Source: Streptomyces sp. NBC_01445 (lineage in GTDB: Bacteria > Actinomycetota > Actinomycetes > Streptomycetales > Streptomycetaceae). From it: a stretch of DNA of 64,000 nt. This document shows positions 7,968 through 16,652 of this stretch, piece by piece (the stretch's first letter is position 1; each line of letters begins with the position of its first letter). Where the stretch lies: NCBI RefSeq assembly GCF_035918235.1, contig NZ_CP109486.1, positions 620,001-684,000 on the forward strand. Direction: 5' to 3'. The notes under the pieces are model-generated. The model made no database searches. It was not told the origin of the DNA and worked only from the letters and a program-made list of their open reading frames with translations. The position numbers and the translations under genes are program-made.

Positions 7968-8953
7968 GCGGCGTGACTGACTCCGGCGTACGCGAGGTCG
8001 TCATCATCGGCTCCGGCCCCGCCGGATACACCGCCGCGCTCTACACCGCGCGCGCCCAGCTCAAGCCCCTGCTGTTCGGCAGCTCGATCTTCGTGGGCGG
8101 CTCACTGACCACCACGACCGAGGTGGAGAACTTCCCGGGCTTCCCCGACGGCGTCGACGGTCCGGGCCTGATGGAGAACATGCGGGCCCAGGCCGAGAAG
8201 TTCGGTGCCGAGATGGTCGACGACGACATCGTCGAGGTCGACCTCACCGGCGACATCAAGCTGCTCACCGACTCGTCCGGCACCGTGCACCGGGCGAAGA
8301 CTGTGATCGTCGCGACGGGCTCCGGCTACCGCAAGCTTGGCCTGGACAAGGAGGACGCGCTCTCCGGACGCGGCGTCTCCTGGTGCGCGACCTGCGACGG
8401 CTTCTTCTTCCGCGACCGCGACATCGTGGTCGTCGGCGGCGGCGACACCGCGATGGAAGAGGCCACGTTCCTCACCCGCTTCGCCAAGTCCGTGACCGTC
8501 GTCCACCGGCGCGGCACACTGCGCGCCTCTCAGGTCATGCAGAACCGCGCCTTCGCCGACGACAAGATCTCCTTCGCCTTCGACAGCGAGATCGCCGAAC
8601 TCCACGAGGAGAACGGCATGCTCGCCGGCCTGACCCTGCGCGACACCTTCACCGGCAAGACCCGCGAACTGGACGCGACGGGCCTGTTCATCGCGATCGG
8701 CCACGACCCGCGCACCGCGCTGTTCACCAGCCAACTCGACCTCGACGACGAGGGCTACATCCAAGTCGCGGCACCCTCAACCCGCACCAGCCTCGCCGGC
8801 GTCTTCGCCGCCGGAGACGTCGTCGACCACACCTACCGCCAGGCCATCACCGCGGCCGGCACCGGCGCAGCCGCCGCCCTCGACGCGGAGCGCTACATCG
8901 CTGCCAGCACAGCCGATCCGGCCAATGGCAGGCGGCCCACCGTCGCGGTCTGA
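7964..8953 (+). CDS. arsT: Thioredoxin reductase of the ars operon
   Basis: 329 residues, low-Mr thioredoxin reductase. The N-terminal FAD site GSGPAG is at 17-21, the redox-active CATC at 141-144, an NADPH site VVGGGDTAMEE follows, and the C-terminal FAD loop is GVFAAGDV. It transfers NADPH electrons to a thioredoxin that recycles ArsC. The start overlaps the arsC stop. A dedicated TrxR gene (arsT) in the ars cluster is known from Streptomyces. No thioredoxin gene lies in the window, so the partner must be encoded elsewhere. Confidence 0.94.
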   Translation: MSGVTDSGVREVVIIGSGPAGYTAALYTARAQLKPLLFGSSIFVGGSLTTTTEVENFPGFPDGVDGPGLMENMRAQAEKFGAEMVDDDIVEVDLTGDIKLLTDSSGTVHRAKTVIVATGSGYRKLGLDKEDALSGRGVSWCATCDGFFFRDRDIVVVGGGDTAMEEATFLTRFAKSVTVVHRRGTLRASQVMQNRAFADDKISFAFDSEIAELHEENGMLAGLTLRDTFTGKTRELDATGLFIAIGHDPRTALFTSQLDLDDEGYIQVAAPSTRTSLAGVFAAGDVVDHTYRQAITAAGTGAAAALDAERYIAASTADPANGRRPTVAV

Positions 8954-9415
8954 CACGCCAGCAGGCGCACCGGGGTGAAATAGCCAGGGATCTTCTTGGG
9001 TGGGAAGTTGGGGAAGGTCTCTCGGGCGTACTGGTGCACGAGCCGGTGCCGGGCCGCATGCTGATCCGCGAACGCTCCAGGCACAACGTGTGACGGGGTT
9101 GTTGATCGTCCAGGCGAGCTTCATCGGCTAGGGCCTGTCCGGCGGATCATGTGACCAGCAGCGGAGGGATGTCTGTTCCTCTGGTGGGCGGGGTGACCAG
9201 GCAGGGCATCGGTCCACCCGCCAACGGATCACAGGACCGACTTCGAGGTCGGGCAGCGGCTGGTCGGTGGATCGCGGGCGGTATGACGGTGTGTCTGTAC
9301 GGCCGCACAGGGCGCGTGTGACTTGATCGTCGGGCGGTCCCGGCAGGGGCCTGAACACCAACCGACGTCCGTGGCACGTGCTGAGTGCCGCGCTCTGTGT
9401 CGAGGAGTCCCCATC
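8954..9415. other. Intergenic, with a solo IS5-type end at 9131
   Basis: No convincing gene. At 9128-9150 the sequence CTA-GGGCCTGTC followed by GGATCA resembles the left end of the IS5-type unit at 28911, including the CTA just outside. This is best read as an abandoned end. A minus-strand open stretch at 8893-9084 has no recognisable family. Confidence 0.4.
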
Positions 9416-9766
9416 GTGAGACCGACCCTGCACCATGCCATGTTCCCTCGACGTGGCGCGGGAGCCGCGGGTGAGCGGCGGCGCCCGGCCAGGCGTTCTG
9501 CCGTCCTGCCCGCCACGGTGGCGCTGCCGGCGGCACTGGTGGTACCCACGGCCACGCCTGCCGCGGCGGCGCCCGCGACGGTCACCTTCAACGCGGGCGC
9601 CGACCAGCCCTTCACCGTCCCGGCCGGCGTCACCCAACTGACCATCACCACCACAGGCGCCGCGGGCCAAAACGGGCCTATCGGCGGCGCAGGCGGCAAC
9701 GGCGCCACCGTCACCGGCACCGTCACCGCCACCCCGGGCGCCACCCTGTCCATCCGAGGCGAGTAA
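9416..9766 (+). pseudogene. Secreted Gly-rich protein, truncated
   Basis: Reads from GTG 9416 (GAGGAG upstream). An Arg-rich N-region and a hydrophobic Ala/Leu/Val core ending at Ala-rich TPAAAAP make a Sec or Tat-like signal peptide. A beta-rich, Gly/Thr-rich domain follows (GAAGQNGPIGGAGGNG). The frame stops after 116 codons in the middle of what looks like a repeat-rich domain, right after TLSIRGE, so the C-terminal part is missing. I take it for a degraded cell-surface or secreted protein; a short functional secreted peptide cannot be excluded. Confidence 0.45.
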
Positions 9767-9931
9767 GTCTGCTCTCACGCGGAGCCGTCCCCCGGGACAG
9801 GCGTACAGCAGTGAAGTACCGCAACCCAGCAGCCGCCCCCGAACGGGGCGCACTCGGGGATTCGGCCACGAAATCGTGCCAGGCGTGCCGAACCGCGATG
9901 CGCCGGACACGCCCTACTAGTTGGCGTTCAT

Positions 9932-10384
9932 TCACGGCACTTCGACCCACTCTCCGGGCTCGCTGGAGAACTCATCCTGGGCCGCGATTGTGGGGTTCTG
10001 AATTCCAGGTCCAGCACTGGTGCATGCCGGGGGTTCCGGGACCATGGCGGCGTTCGGGATGGCGCTAGCGCAGGTATCGCAGGTGTCGGCGAGGTGCCAG
10101 GTCCGGCCGTGATCCGCTCGGATCAGCAAGAGGCGTAGAGGGCCACAGCATGGCCCCTGACGCCGGTGCCACGCGCAGGACCTTTCGCGGCATTGACAGG
10201 TGCGCAGGTGGGGCGGCAGCTGAGACTCCAAGAGGTGCCGTGTGAGGTGACGGCGAATCTCCGGGAACGTGGCAGCACCTGCCGCTGGTGCTGGCAGGAG
10301 GCAGGCGCTGCACGTCAGTACGGGCCGCCCAGCTGGACTGCTGATCGTGATGGTCCAGGCGCGTGAGGGCAGGGCGGTGGTCAT
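9932..10384 (-). CDS. Cys-rich protein divergent from an XRE regulator
   Basis: 150 residues from ATG 10384 with GAAGGA upstream. It has a CSACL pair, a TCQCRERSCAWHRRQGPC segment and a CDTCA motif, spaced like a zinc-binding domain, then an Ala/Pro-rich tail. Similar proteins beside small XRE regulators occur in Streptomyces as I recall them; no function is known to me. It is divergent from the HTH gene at 10553, and the gap holds three copies of one box. A partner or antagonist of the HTH protein is a reasonable guess. Confidence 0.6.
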   Translation of the reverse strand: MTTALPSRAWTITISSPAGRPVLTCSACLLPAPAAGAATFPEIRRHLTRHLLESQLPPHLRTCQCRERSCAWHRRQGPCCGPLRLLLIRADHGRTWHLADTCDTCASAIPNAAMVPEPPACTSAGPGIQNPTIAAQDEFSSEPGEWVEVP

Positions 10385-10454
10385 CGGTCCTTCCATGCAG
10401 TGATGGACGGTCCCCGGGCCTCCTCGCGAGGTGGCTCCGAGCGCGGACACCGTA

Positions 10455-10542
10455 GTGCAGACCTATGCCCCAGGTGAGATGCCTGCGCACCCCCGCAAAT
10501 AGGGCAGAGGTCTGCACTGTCAGGGCAGGGGTCTGCACCTTC
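10455..10542. promoter_or_regulatory. Three copies of a 17-21 bp operator-like box
   Basis: A 21 bp sequence beginning AGGGCAGAGGTCTGCAC at 10501 is repeated immediately at 10522 with three mismatches, making a head-to-tail tandem of two helical turns. The same core, GGGGCATAGGTCTGCAC, is present in inverted orientation at 10455-10471. The boxes lie between the divergent starts at 10384 and 10553. The XRE protein is the natural candidate binder. Confidence 0.6.
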
Positions 10543-10552
10543 GGATGGACGG

Positions 10553-10816
10553 GTGACGATCTTCCCGCCGCCGGAACCCGACCCGACGGCACTGTGGCAG
10601 TCCCATTCGCGTCTGCGCGCGGAACGCGGCTGGAGCTACGACCAACTCGCCGCCCGCAGCGGCCTGTCCTGTCGCACCCTCATCGAGATCGAACGGGGCC
10701 GCACCATCGGCTCGCTGGCCACCTGGCACGCTCTCGCCCACGCCTTCTCACTCCCGCTGGGCGAGCTCCTCGACCCGCTGTGCACCGGCCACGAACCTCC
10801 AAGCGCCCCGCGCTGA
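10553..10816 (+). CDS. XRE-family HTH regulator
   Basis: 87 residues from GTG 10553. A classical Cro/CI helix-turn-helix runs from about residue 16 to 72 (SRLRAERGWSYDQLAARSGL and RTLIEIERGR), with no effector domain. It is the right size for a single-domain repressor or activator. The ribosome site is weak, and tandem 21 bp boxes end 10 bp before the start codon, so autoregulation is likely. The divergent Cys-rich protein is its probable co-regulated partner. Confidence 0.85.
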   Translation: MTIFPPPEPDPTALWQSHSRLRAERGWSYDQLAARSGLSCRTLIEIERGRTIGSLATWHALAHAFSLPLGELLDPLCTGHEPPSAPR

Positions 10817-12062
10817 CTGAGCCGTCACCAGTCACCCGAAGGGAAAGCCGGTCTCGTACACCAGTCCGCGCGCTTCTCGTGAGTCCACGTTGAAGAACCG
10901 ATAGACCTCGACGCCCTGTCTGGGCAAGGTATGTCAGCCGGTCCACGGAGATGTTGTGCTCTGCCGGCTTCGAGTCTGCGCTCACGCGGACTTGGCCACC
11001 TGGACGGCGACGGGTGGGGTCTCGGTGATGACGGCGCGCGCAGCTGCTCCTGCTTCGTTGGCAGGTCAGCGAGCCCGTACCGGTCCCGAGCCACGGCGGC
11101 AGCTCGTGATCGTCTGCGCGCTGAGCAGATCAGTCGCAGATCCTCGATTCTTACTGCGCAGAAAAGAGTTCGACACGATCGTCGCTGCCTGAACGTCACG
11201 CTCAACTCGGTGATCTTCCGCACCACCGACCAGGACTGACCACCGCCGGCGCCTACATCGAGCTGACCTCCCGCCTGGCCGAGCCGGTCCTTCTGGGCCT
11301 TGCGGTCCTCGCCGTCCGCAACCGCGTCAAACGCTGCCCCACTGCCACCCGACACTGAAGCAATCGCTGCACCCGAACCCGCATGAGCCTTCGCACGTTT
11401 CAGTGCCCAGGTCACAGGCCCGCTCACTGAAATCTTCCGTGCTGTTCGACAACCCGATCGGTGCGGCGAGACGCACACCCGCGGTGCGCTGGCCTCTCCA
11501 CCGCAATGTGAACCGCTCCCCGCGGCAGCCATCTCCCGGCCGCTCTGAGCCGCCAGGCATGCGAGGCCCCGGAGAAATCCGTGCCTCGCGCCAGCGTGCC
11601 GGCGCTACTGTCCCTCCCCTGATGCCGGGCTGTTGTCTCTCGGGCAGGTCCCGGTCCCCAGGCAGGCAACGAGCCGGAGAGAAAAGGGGGAGGCTTCGGG
11701 TGCTCGCGAGGCGGACACTGTGCAGTTTGAGCCGCGCGCCAGCCGCCGCACTGACCCGCCGGAGGCCGCGGGCCGCGTGCGCGGCGGCCACCGGTACGGG
11801 GCCCGTAATGCGAGCCAGGCGTCCACGCGCCACCGGGTGCCAGCCCTCGGCCACCTGCGGCGAAACGCCCTGAGGTCAATCACGCCCCGCATCACGAGTT
11901 GCAGATCTCACACCATAGATCGTTTAGGATCTGGGCAGTCTCGAAGCGCACTTGAGTCATCAACTACCGACTCAGGTGGAGCAGTTCGAGTCACCGGGCG
12001 ACAACAACGATCGCCCGTTCGCAGGGGCGGGGGCCTGTGATTCGTCTCAAGAGAGGACGCGC
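10817..12062. other. Gene-poor stretch with a small ORF remnant
   Basis: No intact gene supported. Around 11226-11358 a + frame reads TTAGAYIELTSRLAEPVLL and on to VRNRVKR, which looks like the C-terminus of a small conserved hydrophobic protein without its N-terminus. The rest (11360-12062) has no convincing codon structure. Upstream of the terpene synthase the A+T-richer bases 11895-11935 may hold its promoter. Confidence 0.35.
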
Positions 12063-13094
12063 ATGCCACAGGACGTCAGGTTCGAGCTCCCCTTCAAGAC
12101 CCCGGTCAGCGAGCACTTGGAGTACGCCCGAGAGCGGCATCTGCGCTGGGTCTGGGACATGGGGCTGGTACGCAGCCAGCCCGGGTTCGAGGAGTACCAG
12201 TCCTGGGACCTCCCCCAGGCCGCGGCACGCACCTACCCTCACGCCTCGGCCGACGACATGGTCGTCCTGATGAACTGGTTCAGCTTGGCCTTCCTGTTCG
12301 ATGACCAGTTCGATACCGGCAGGCCCGACCGCGCGGACCGCATAGCGGAGGTCGCGCGAGAGCTGATAGCTACTCCGCTCCGTCCGGCCGGGACCACTCC
12401 ACGCGTGGTGTGCCCGATCACTGTCGCCTGGGCCGAGGTCTGGTCCCGCCTCTCAGATGGCATGTCCCTGACTTGGCGGAGTCGTTTCGCTGCCTCCTGG
12501 GGGCGCTTCCTAGTGGCACACACGGAGGAAGTCGACCTGGCAGCGCGGGGTCTGGCGGGCACGCTCGGCCTCAAGGAGTACGCCGAGTTCCGGCGCCGCA
12601 CGGTGGGCATCCACCACAGCATCGACGCCGGCGAGCGCAGCCGTGGCTTCGAAGTGCCGCCGCAGGTGCAGGCCCATCCGCTCATGGTCCGGATGCGCGA
12701 TCTCGCCGCGGACACCATCGGGTTCATGAACGACATCCACTCCTTCGAACGCGAGAAGCGTCGAGGAGACGGCCACAACTTGATAGCCGTGCTGCACCGC
12801 GAACGCGGCTACAGCTGGGAGGAAGCCGCCGCCGAGGCATACCGGATGACCACCGACTGCCTCGACGAGTACCTCGAACTCGAAGCCCGCGTCCCTCACA
12901 TGTGCGACGAACTCGGCCTCACCGCCGAGCAACGCGCCCACGTCCAGATGGGCGTGGAGGCAATTCAGCACTGGATCAACGGCAACTATGAGTGGGGCCT
13001 CATCTCCGGTCGCTACGCCGCATCGAAGGAAGGCCCCGCCGCCACCGCGGAGCTGGCAGGCAAGGGATCGTTGGACGACCTGCTCGCCGTGTGA
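12063..13094 (+). CDS. Class I terpene synthase (pentalenene-synthase-like)
   Basis: 343 residues, the size of bacterial sesquiterpene cyclases. The metal-binding acidic motif is FLFDDQFD with Asp80, Asp81 and Asp84. The second, NSE triad is complete: Asn223, Ser227, Glu231 in NDIHSFERE. The N-terminus (MPQDVRFELPF) and overall pattern resemble pentalenene synthase. It ionises a prenyl diphosphate, most likely farnesyl diphosphate, and cyclises it. The start at 12063 follows GAGAGG. Two P450 genes and a conservon lie 2-9 kb downstream, one P450 resembling pentalenene oxygenase. The product cannot be predicted from sequence alone. Confidence 0.92.
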   Translation: MPQDVRFELPFKTPVSEHLEYARERHLRWVWDMGLVRSQPGFEEYQSWDLPQAAARTYPHASADDMVVLMNWFSLAFLFDDQFDTGRPDRADRIAEVARELIATPLRPAGTTPRVVCPITVAWAEVWSRLSDGMSLTWRSRFAASWGRFLVAHTEEVDLAARGLAGTLGLKEYAEFRRRTVGIHHSIDAGERSRGFEVPPQVQAHPLMVRMRDLAADTIGFMNDIHSFEREKRRGDGHNLIAVLHRERGYSWEEAAAEAYRMTTDCLDEYLELEARVPHMCDELGLTAEQRAHVQMGVEAIQHWINGNYEWGLISGRYAASKEGPAATAELAGKGSLDDLLAV

Positions 13095-13107
13095 CCCACT
13101 CTCTCTG

Positions 13108-13188
13108 TCCGCCCGGATCGTCACGGCGGGCGGAAGGAGCACCCCACGCACGGTGCGGAGCCCGTTCAAGAGGACGGGCGGGCTCCGC
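13108..13188. terminator. Two hairpins after the terpene synthase
   Basis: Stem TCCGCCC (13108-13114) / GGGCGGA (13128-13134) is followed by a 10 bp stem GCGGAGCCCG (13155-13164) / CGGGCTCCGC (13179-13188). Both lie within 100 bp of the terpene synthase stop and fit G+C-rich actinomycete terminators. Confidence 0.6.
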
Positions 13189-13393
13189 GCCCACGTCAGT
13201 CGCTACACCCCGCGATGAGTCGTGTGCCGCATGCTCGTTGCCTTCACCGTGGCGGCAGCGCGGTCCTATTTCTTCACGGCAGGGCCGTAGCGGGCGAGCT
13301 GTCGCATGCAAGCGATCACAGCTTCGGGCAGTTCTGGTTGCGGCAGACTGAGCATCGCCATAGGCCTCTTCCCACGCACAGAGGTGTGTCGGG

Positions 13394-13621
13394 GTGGGGA
13401 TCGGACTGTCTGAGGTGTTGGCCGAGCTTCGCGAGGAGCTGTACCAAGCTCAGGAGGACGGGTCGGGCGAGCAGTTCCGCTTCGAGGTCGAGAGCGCGGA
13501 GCTGGAGCTGACCGTGGAGTTCCGTGAAGGCGGCGACGGCAAGGTCAAGGTCTCCGTCGGGGCAGCAGGCGTCGAAGCGGGCGGCACTGTCGCAAGGTTC
13601 TCAGAGGTACGCGCGCTGTGA
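13394..13621 (+). CDS. Trypco2-type domain protein, truncated
   Basis: 75 residues from GTG 13394. The N-terminal helix GLSEVLAELREELYQAQEDG and the beta segments FRFEVESAELELTVEFREGG match the trypsin-co-occurring domain (Trypco2), a small domain found beside trypsin-like proteases and STAND-type proteins in conflict systems. The usual family member continues for about 25-30 more residues with a further beta strand. Here the frame departs after GGTVARFSEV and ends, so the C-terminus appears lost. No protease or STAND gene is adjacent. The TnpB element starts less than 100 bp downstream. Confidence 0.6.
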   Translation: MGIGLSEVLAELREELYQAQEDGSGEQFRFEVESAELELTVEFREGGDGKVKVSVGAAGVEAGGTVARFSEVRAL

Positions 13622-13715
13622 TCCGGCGGAACGCTCGTCAACTGCCCGGTCGTGAACGATCGGGCTTGCTGCTCGAGTCATCACTGGCTGTGATGGGTTC
13701 GGCTGCGTCCAGTTC

Positions 13716-14877
13716 TCACGCGATGAGGGTGAGTTCAGGGGCCGTTGACTGAGCCCCGCAGACCCACCCCATCCAGCCGCGTTGGGCGATGTTGTGGGAC
13801 GCGTTGTAGTCCGCGTGCTCAACGAAGCCGCAGGACCTACACGCGAACCGGGCCTGGGAGGGCCGGTTTCCGCGTACGGTGTGATGACACTTCGAGCATT
13901 CCTGGCTGGTGTAGGCCGGATCGACATAGACGACCGGCACCCCGGCCCGCTTCGCCTTGTAGGCGATGAACGAGCCGAGCTGGGCGAACGGCCAGGAGTG
14001 GAGCGTGGTGCGTTGGGGCTTTCTCAGCCGTGCCCGCTCGCGGATGCCCGTGAGTGTCTCCAGGGCGATCCCGCGACCGGTGCGTTCAGCCTCCGCCACG
14101 ATCCGCTTCGAAATCTTGTGGTTGATTTCCTTGTTCCGCCGGGCTTCCTTGCCCGCGTACTTCTTCGCCCGCCGCTTGGCGGACTTGGTGTTCTTCTTCT
14201 GCAGCTTGGAACGCAGCTTGCGGTCACTCTCGCGCTTGCGGTTGATCCGACGCCCGCAGTGGCGCTCGCCATCGGAAGTGGCCGCGATGTTCACGATCCC
14301 CAGGTCCACCCCGAGGAACCCGACCGGATGAGAGTTCGGGGCGGCTTCGGGGATCTCGCACGTCGCGATCAAGAACCACTTCCCGCCCTGGAACACCAGG
14401 TCGGACTCACCCTGGCGGTGCGCAGCCAGGACCTCCAGCTGCTCGGCCTGCCCGGTGAACTCCACGCCCTTGAGCCGGCCCGCGGTGGTCCAGATCGACA
14501 CCGTGCGTGCCTGGTGCTGCCAGGACAGCATCCGGTCGTCGTACGGCTGCGCCGCCTCGGACCGGCTTGCCCGAGGCGCGGGCGTGCCGCTTCGTGCCGG
14601 GCCGCCCGTAACGTCCCGCCCGGAGGTTCGCCTTCAAGGTGGTGTAGGCGTCGCAGGTCTTCTTGATCGCGTGCTGGGCGGCCTGCGCGCCCAGGCCCCA
14701 CCTGACCCGGATCTCGGCATAGGTGTGCTTGCGGAGCTCAAGCGGACGTCGCGCGTTTTCCTCGAATGCGACCCCGGCCGCCCAGGTCGCCGCTTGATTG
14801 CAGGCGTGCAGGGTCGCCTCAAGTGCCGCCGCCTGTACGGGCGTCGGCAGCAGCTTCACCCGCACCACCAGCTTCAC
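13716..14877 (-). pseudogene. tnpB: TnpB-type RNA-guided nuclease/transposase gene, frameshifted
   Basis: The N-terminal part reads from GTG 14877 (KLVVRVKLLPTPVQ, helix-turn-helix region). The C-terminal part is in another frame ending at 13716. The frames switch near 14560-14566, where KPVR in one frame is followed by AAQPYDDRMLSWQHQ in the other. A small deletion is the simplest reason. The nuclease half retains its RuvC Asp (GVDLGIVN), Glu (LETLTG), zinc finger (CSKCHH...CRSCG) and final Asp (HADYNAS). So the catalytic part is intact but separated from its N-terminus. It is the IS200/IS605-family accessory protein, and no tnpA is present. Confidence 0.85.
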
Positions 14878-14990
14878 GATCAGCGAACCTATACACCCGG
14901 ACGAAGACCCACCACACGTTCGCCCCACCTCACCCGAACGAGCGACACCCACCCCGACCCTGACCGCACACACCGCCGTAGCCCGGCTCC

Positions 14991-15122
14991 GCCGGAACGC
15001 CCCGGGCCGCTCCGCGGCCGTCATGGCCTGAGGCACGTCACGGCGACGCTCCGCGTCGCACCCCGTGGAGGCGATTCCTCCCGGGCGTGAACGCCCGGGG
15101 CTCCTCGCAAGAACCCACTGAA
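14991..15122 (-). repeat. Left end of the TnpB element, also found at 61187
   Basis: About 130 bp upstream of the frameshifted tnpB recurs in the same orientation at 61187-61320 with few differences. It contains a perfect hairpin CCCGGGCG-TGAA-CGCCCGGG at 15080-15099. Such a subterminal hairpin is typical of IS200/IS605 left ends. Just outside, the flank read on the minus strand is TTCA. Confidence 0.7.
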
Positions 15123-15353
15123 GCACCCCCAGCTCCCGGAACTTGCGATGGCCCCCCGGGGCGCCGGCAACGAGTACGGGCGACGCCGGGGAGGAAGTAC
15201 CTGCGGAGACTGTGGAAGAGCGGCCAGTTCGCCCGTGGGACCGGTGACGTGGATCCTGCGCGTCTGGCTGCGAGCGGGTCCTACAGCTGGTCGCTGGGGC
15301 CGTTGAGGGAGATGAGGTCTCGGTCGGGCACGTTCACTTGTACGCCGACATCA

Positions 15354-15383
15354 GGGGAGCCACGTGCGTTTGTGGCTCCCCTG
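15354..15383. terminator. Strong hairpin terminating the conservon operon
   Basis: An 11 bp perfect stem AGGGGAGCCAC (15354-15364) / GTGGCTCCCCT (15373-15383) with an 8 nt loop lies 10 bp beyond the stop of the minus-strand P450 gene. Confidence 0.8.
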
Positions 15384-15392
15384 CGCTCACGC

Positions 15393-16652
15393 TCAGGTGG
15401 GCTGCGCCGCGAACTCCACCGGCAGGGCGTCGAGTCGTGCCTCCCAGGTGGAGGCCGTCGAGGTGAGCTCATCGGCTGGCACAGCCAGCCGCAGGCCGGG
15501 CAGCCGGTGCAGGAGGACGTCGACGGCGGTCTCGATGATGGCCTGACCGATGTTCTGGCCGGGGCACTCGTGTGGGCCGCCGCTGAAGGCCAGGTGCGAC
15601 TGGTTGCCCTGGAGTGAGACGCCGGCGTCGGGCCTGATCTCGGGGTCGAGATTTCCTGCGGTGAGCCCGAGTACCAGGAGGTCGCCCTCCTTGAGGTGTT
15701 GGCCGCCGAGTTCCAGGTCAGTGGTGGCGAAGCGTCCTGGTAGGACGGCCAGCGGCGGCGTGTTCCACATGACCTCCTCGACGACCGTGGAGACGCTGAG
15801 CTGTCCGCTCACGAGGCCGGCGAGACGGGAGGCTTCGGTGAGGATGAGCTGGAGAACCCGGGCCAGCAGATTGCTGGTGGTGGTGTGTGCGGTGATCAGT
15901 ACCAGGCGCAGGTGGCTGAGGATCTCGTCCTCGTCGAGGTCCGCGTGGTGCCCGAGGAGCCCTGTCGTGAAGTCGGCGCCTGGCTCGTCACGCTTGCGCG
16001 ACGCGAGGTCTGCGAGGATCTCCATGATGCGGTCGTTGTGGGCGACGGCGTCTTCGCCCTTGATGAGCTTGGCGCAGGAGACGGCGAGGTTGCGTCCCTC
16101 GGCTGCGGGGAGCCCGAACAGCCGGGTCAGGACGAGCATCGGCAGGTACTCGGCGTAGTCACTCACGAGGTCGGCGCTGCCTGCTTCAGCGAAGGCGTCG
16201 ATCTGCTTGTTGGCGAAGTGTGTGACATGGCGTCGGATGCCGCGCCCGGCGACGGTTTGCAGGCCGTCGGTCACCGCACCGCGCAGTCTGCGGTGCGGCT
16301 CGCCGTCCTGGGATACGCAGTCGGGGCGCCAGCCGAGCATGGGGATGAGCGGTGAGGTGGCTTCGATCCGGCCGTCGTTCCAGTCTCGCCAGATCCGCGA
16401 GTCGCGGCTGAACTGGCGGGGGTTGTCCAGCACGCGCCGGTTCTCCCGGTACCCGAGGACGAGCCACGCGGGGATGTCGCCGTCCAGAAGGACCGGCGCA
16501 ACCGTCCCGTGCTCCTTGCGCAGGCGCGCGTAGATGCCGTGCGGGTCGATCGCTGCTTCCGGCCCGTACAGCCGCATGAGGTCGCCCCCGTCGCCGTGTG
16601 CGACGGGGCATCCGCGAGGGGCGTCAGTGCCGTTTAAGGGCTGATTGTTCAT
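15393..16652 (-). CDS. cvnE: Conservon cytochrome P450, CYP157-like, ExxW in place of ExxR
   Basis: 419-residue soluble P450. The haem loop FSGGPHECPGQ places the ligand at Cys363. The K-helix Glu-x-x-Arg is replaced by Glu293-Val-Met-Trp296, and the I-helix oxygen motif is AHTTTS (255-260). Both changes are described for the CYP157 family, which is encoded in conservons. The start ATG overlaps the cvnD stop, so it is the fifth gene of the operon. CYP157 proteins have no well established substrate, and a role linked to the GTPase switch has been proposed rather than ordinary catalysis. It may also serve the nearby terpene pathway. Confidence 0.9.
   Translation of the reverse strand: MNNQPLNGTDAPRGCPVAHGDGGDLMRLYGPEAAIDPHGIYARLRKEHGTVAPVLLDGDIPAWLVLGYRENRRVLDNPRQFSRDSRIWRDWNDGRIEATSPLIPMLGWRPDCVSQDGEPHRRLRGAVTDGLQTVAGRGIRRHVTHFANKQIDAFAEAGSADLVSDYAEYLPMLVLTRLFGLPAAEGRNLAVSCAKLIKGEDAVAHNDRIMEILADLASRKRDEPGADFTTGLLGHHADLDEDEILSHLRLVLITAHTTTSNLLARVLQLILTEASRLAGLVSGQLSVSTVVEEVMWNTPPLAVLPGRFATTDLELGGQHLKEGDLLVLGLTAGNLDPEIRPDAGVSLQGNQSHLAFSGGPHECPGQNIGQAIIETAVDVLLHRLPGLRLAVPADELTSTASTWEARLDALPVEFAAQPT

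Noticed and set aside
8102..8764. Minus strand frame of 220 codons
   Set aside because: Antisense to the thioredoxin reductase gene.
12510..13169. Minus strand frame of 219 codons
   Set aside because: Antisense to the terpene synthase with complete active-site motifs.
13716..15122. CRISPR-like or Cas12-type locus next to tnpB
   Set aside because: No repeat-spacer array; the protein is of TnpB size and the repeats are transposon ends.
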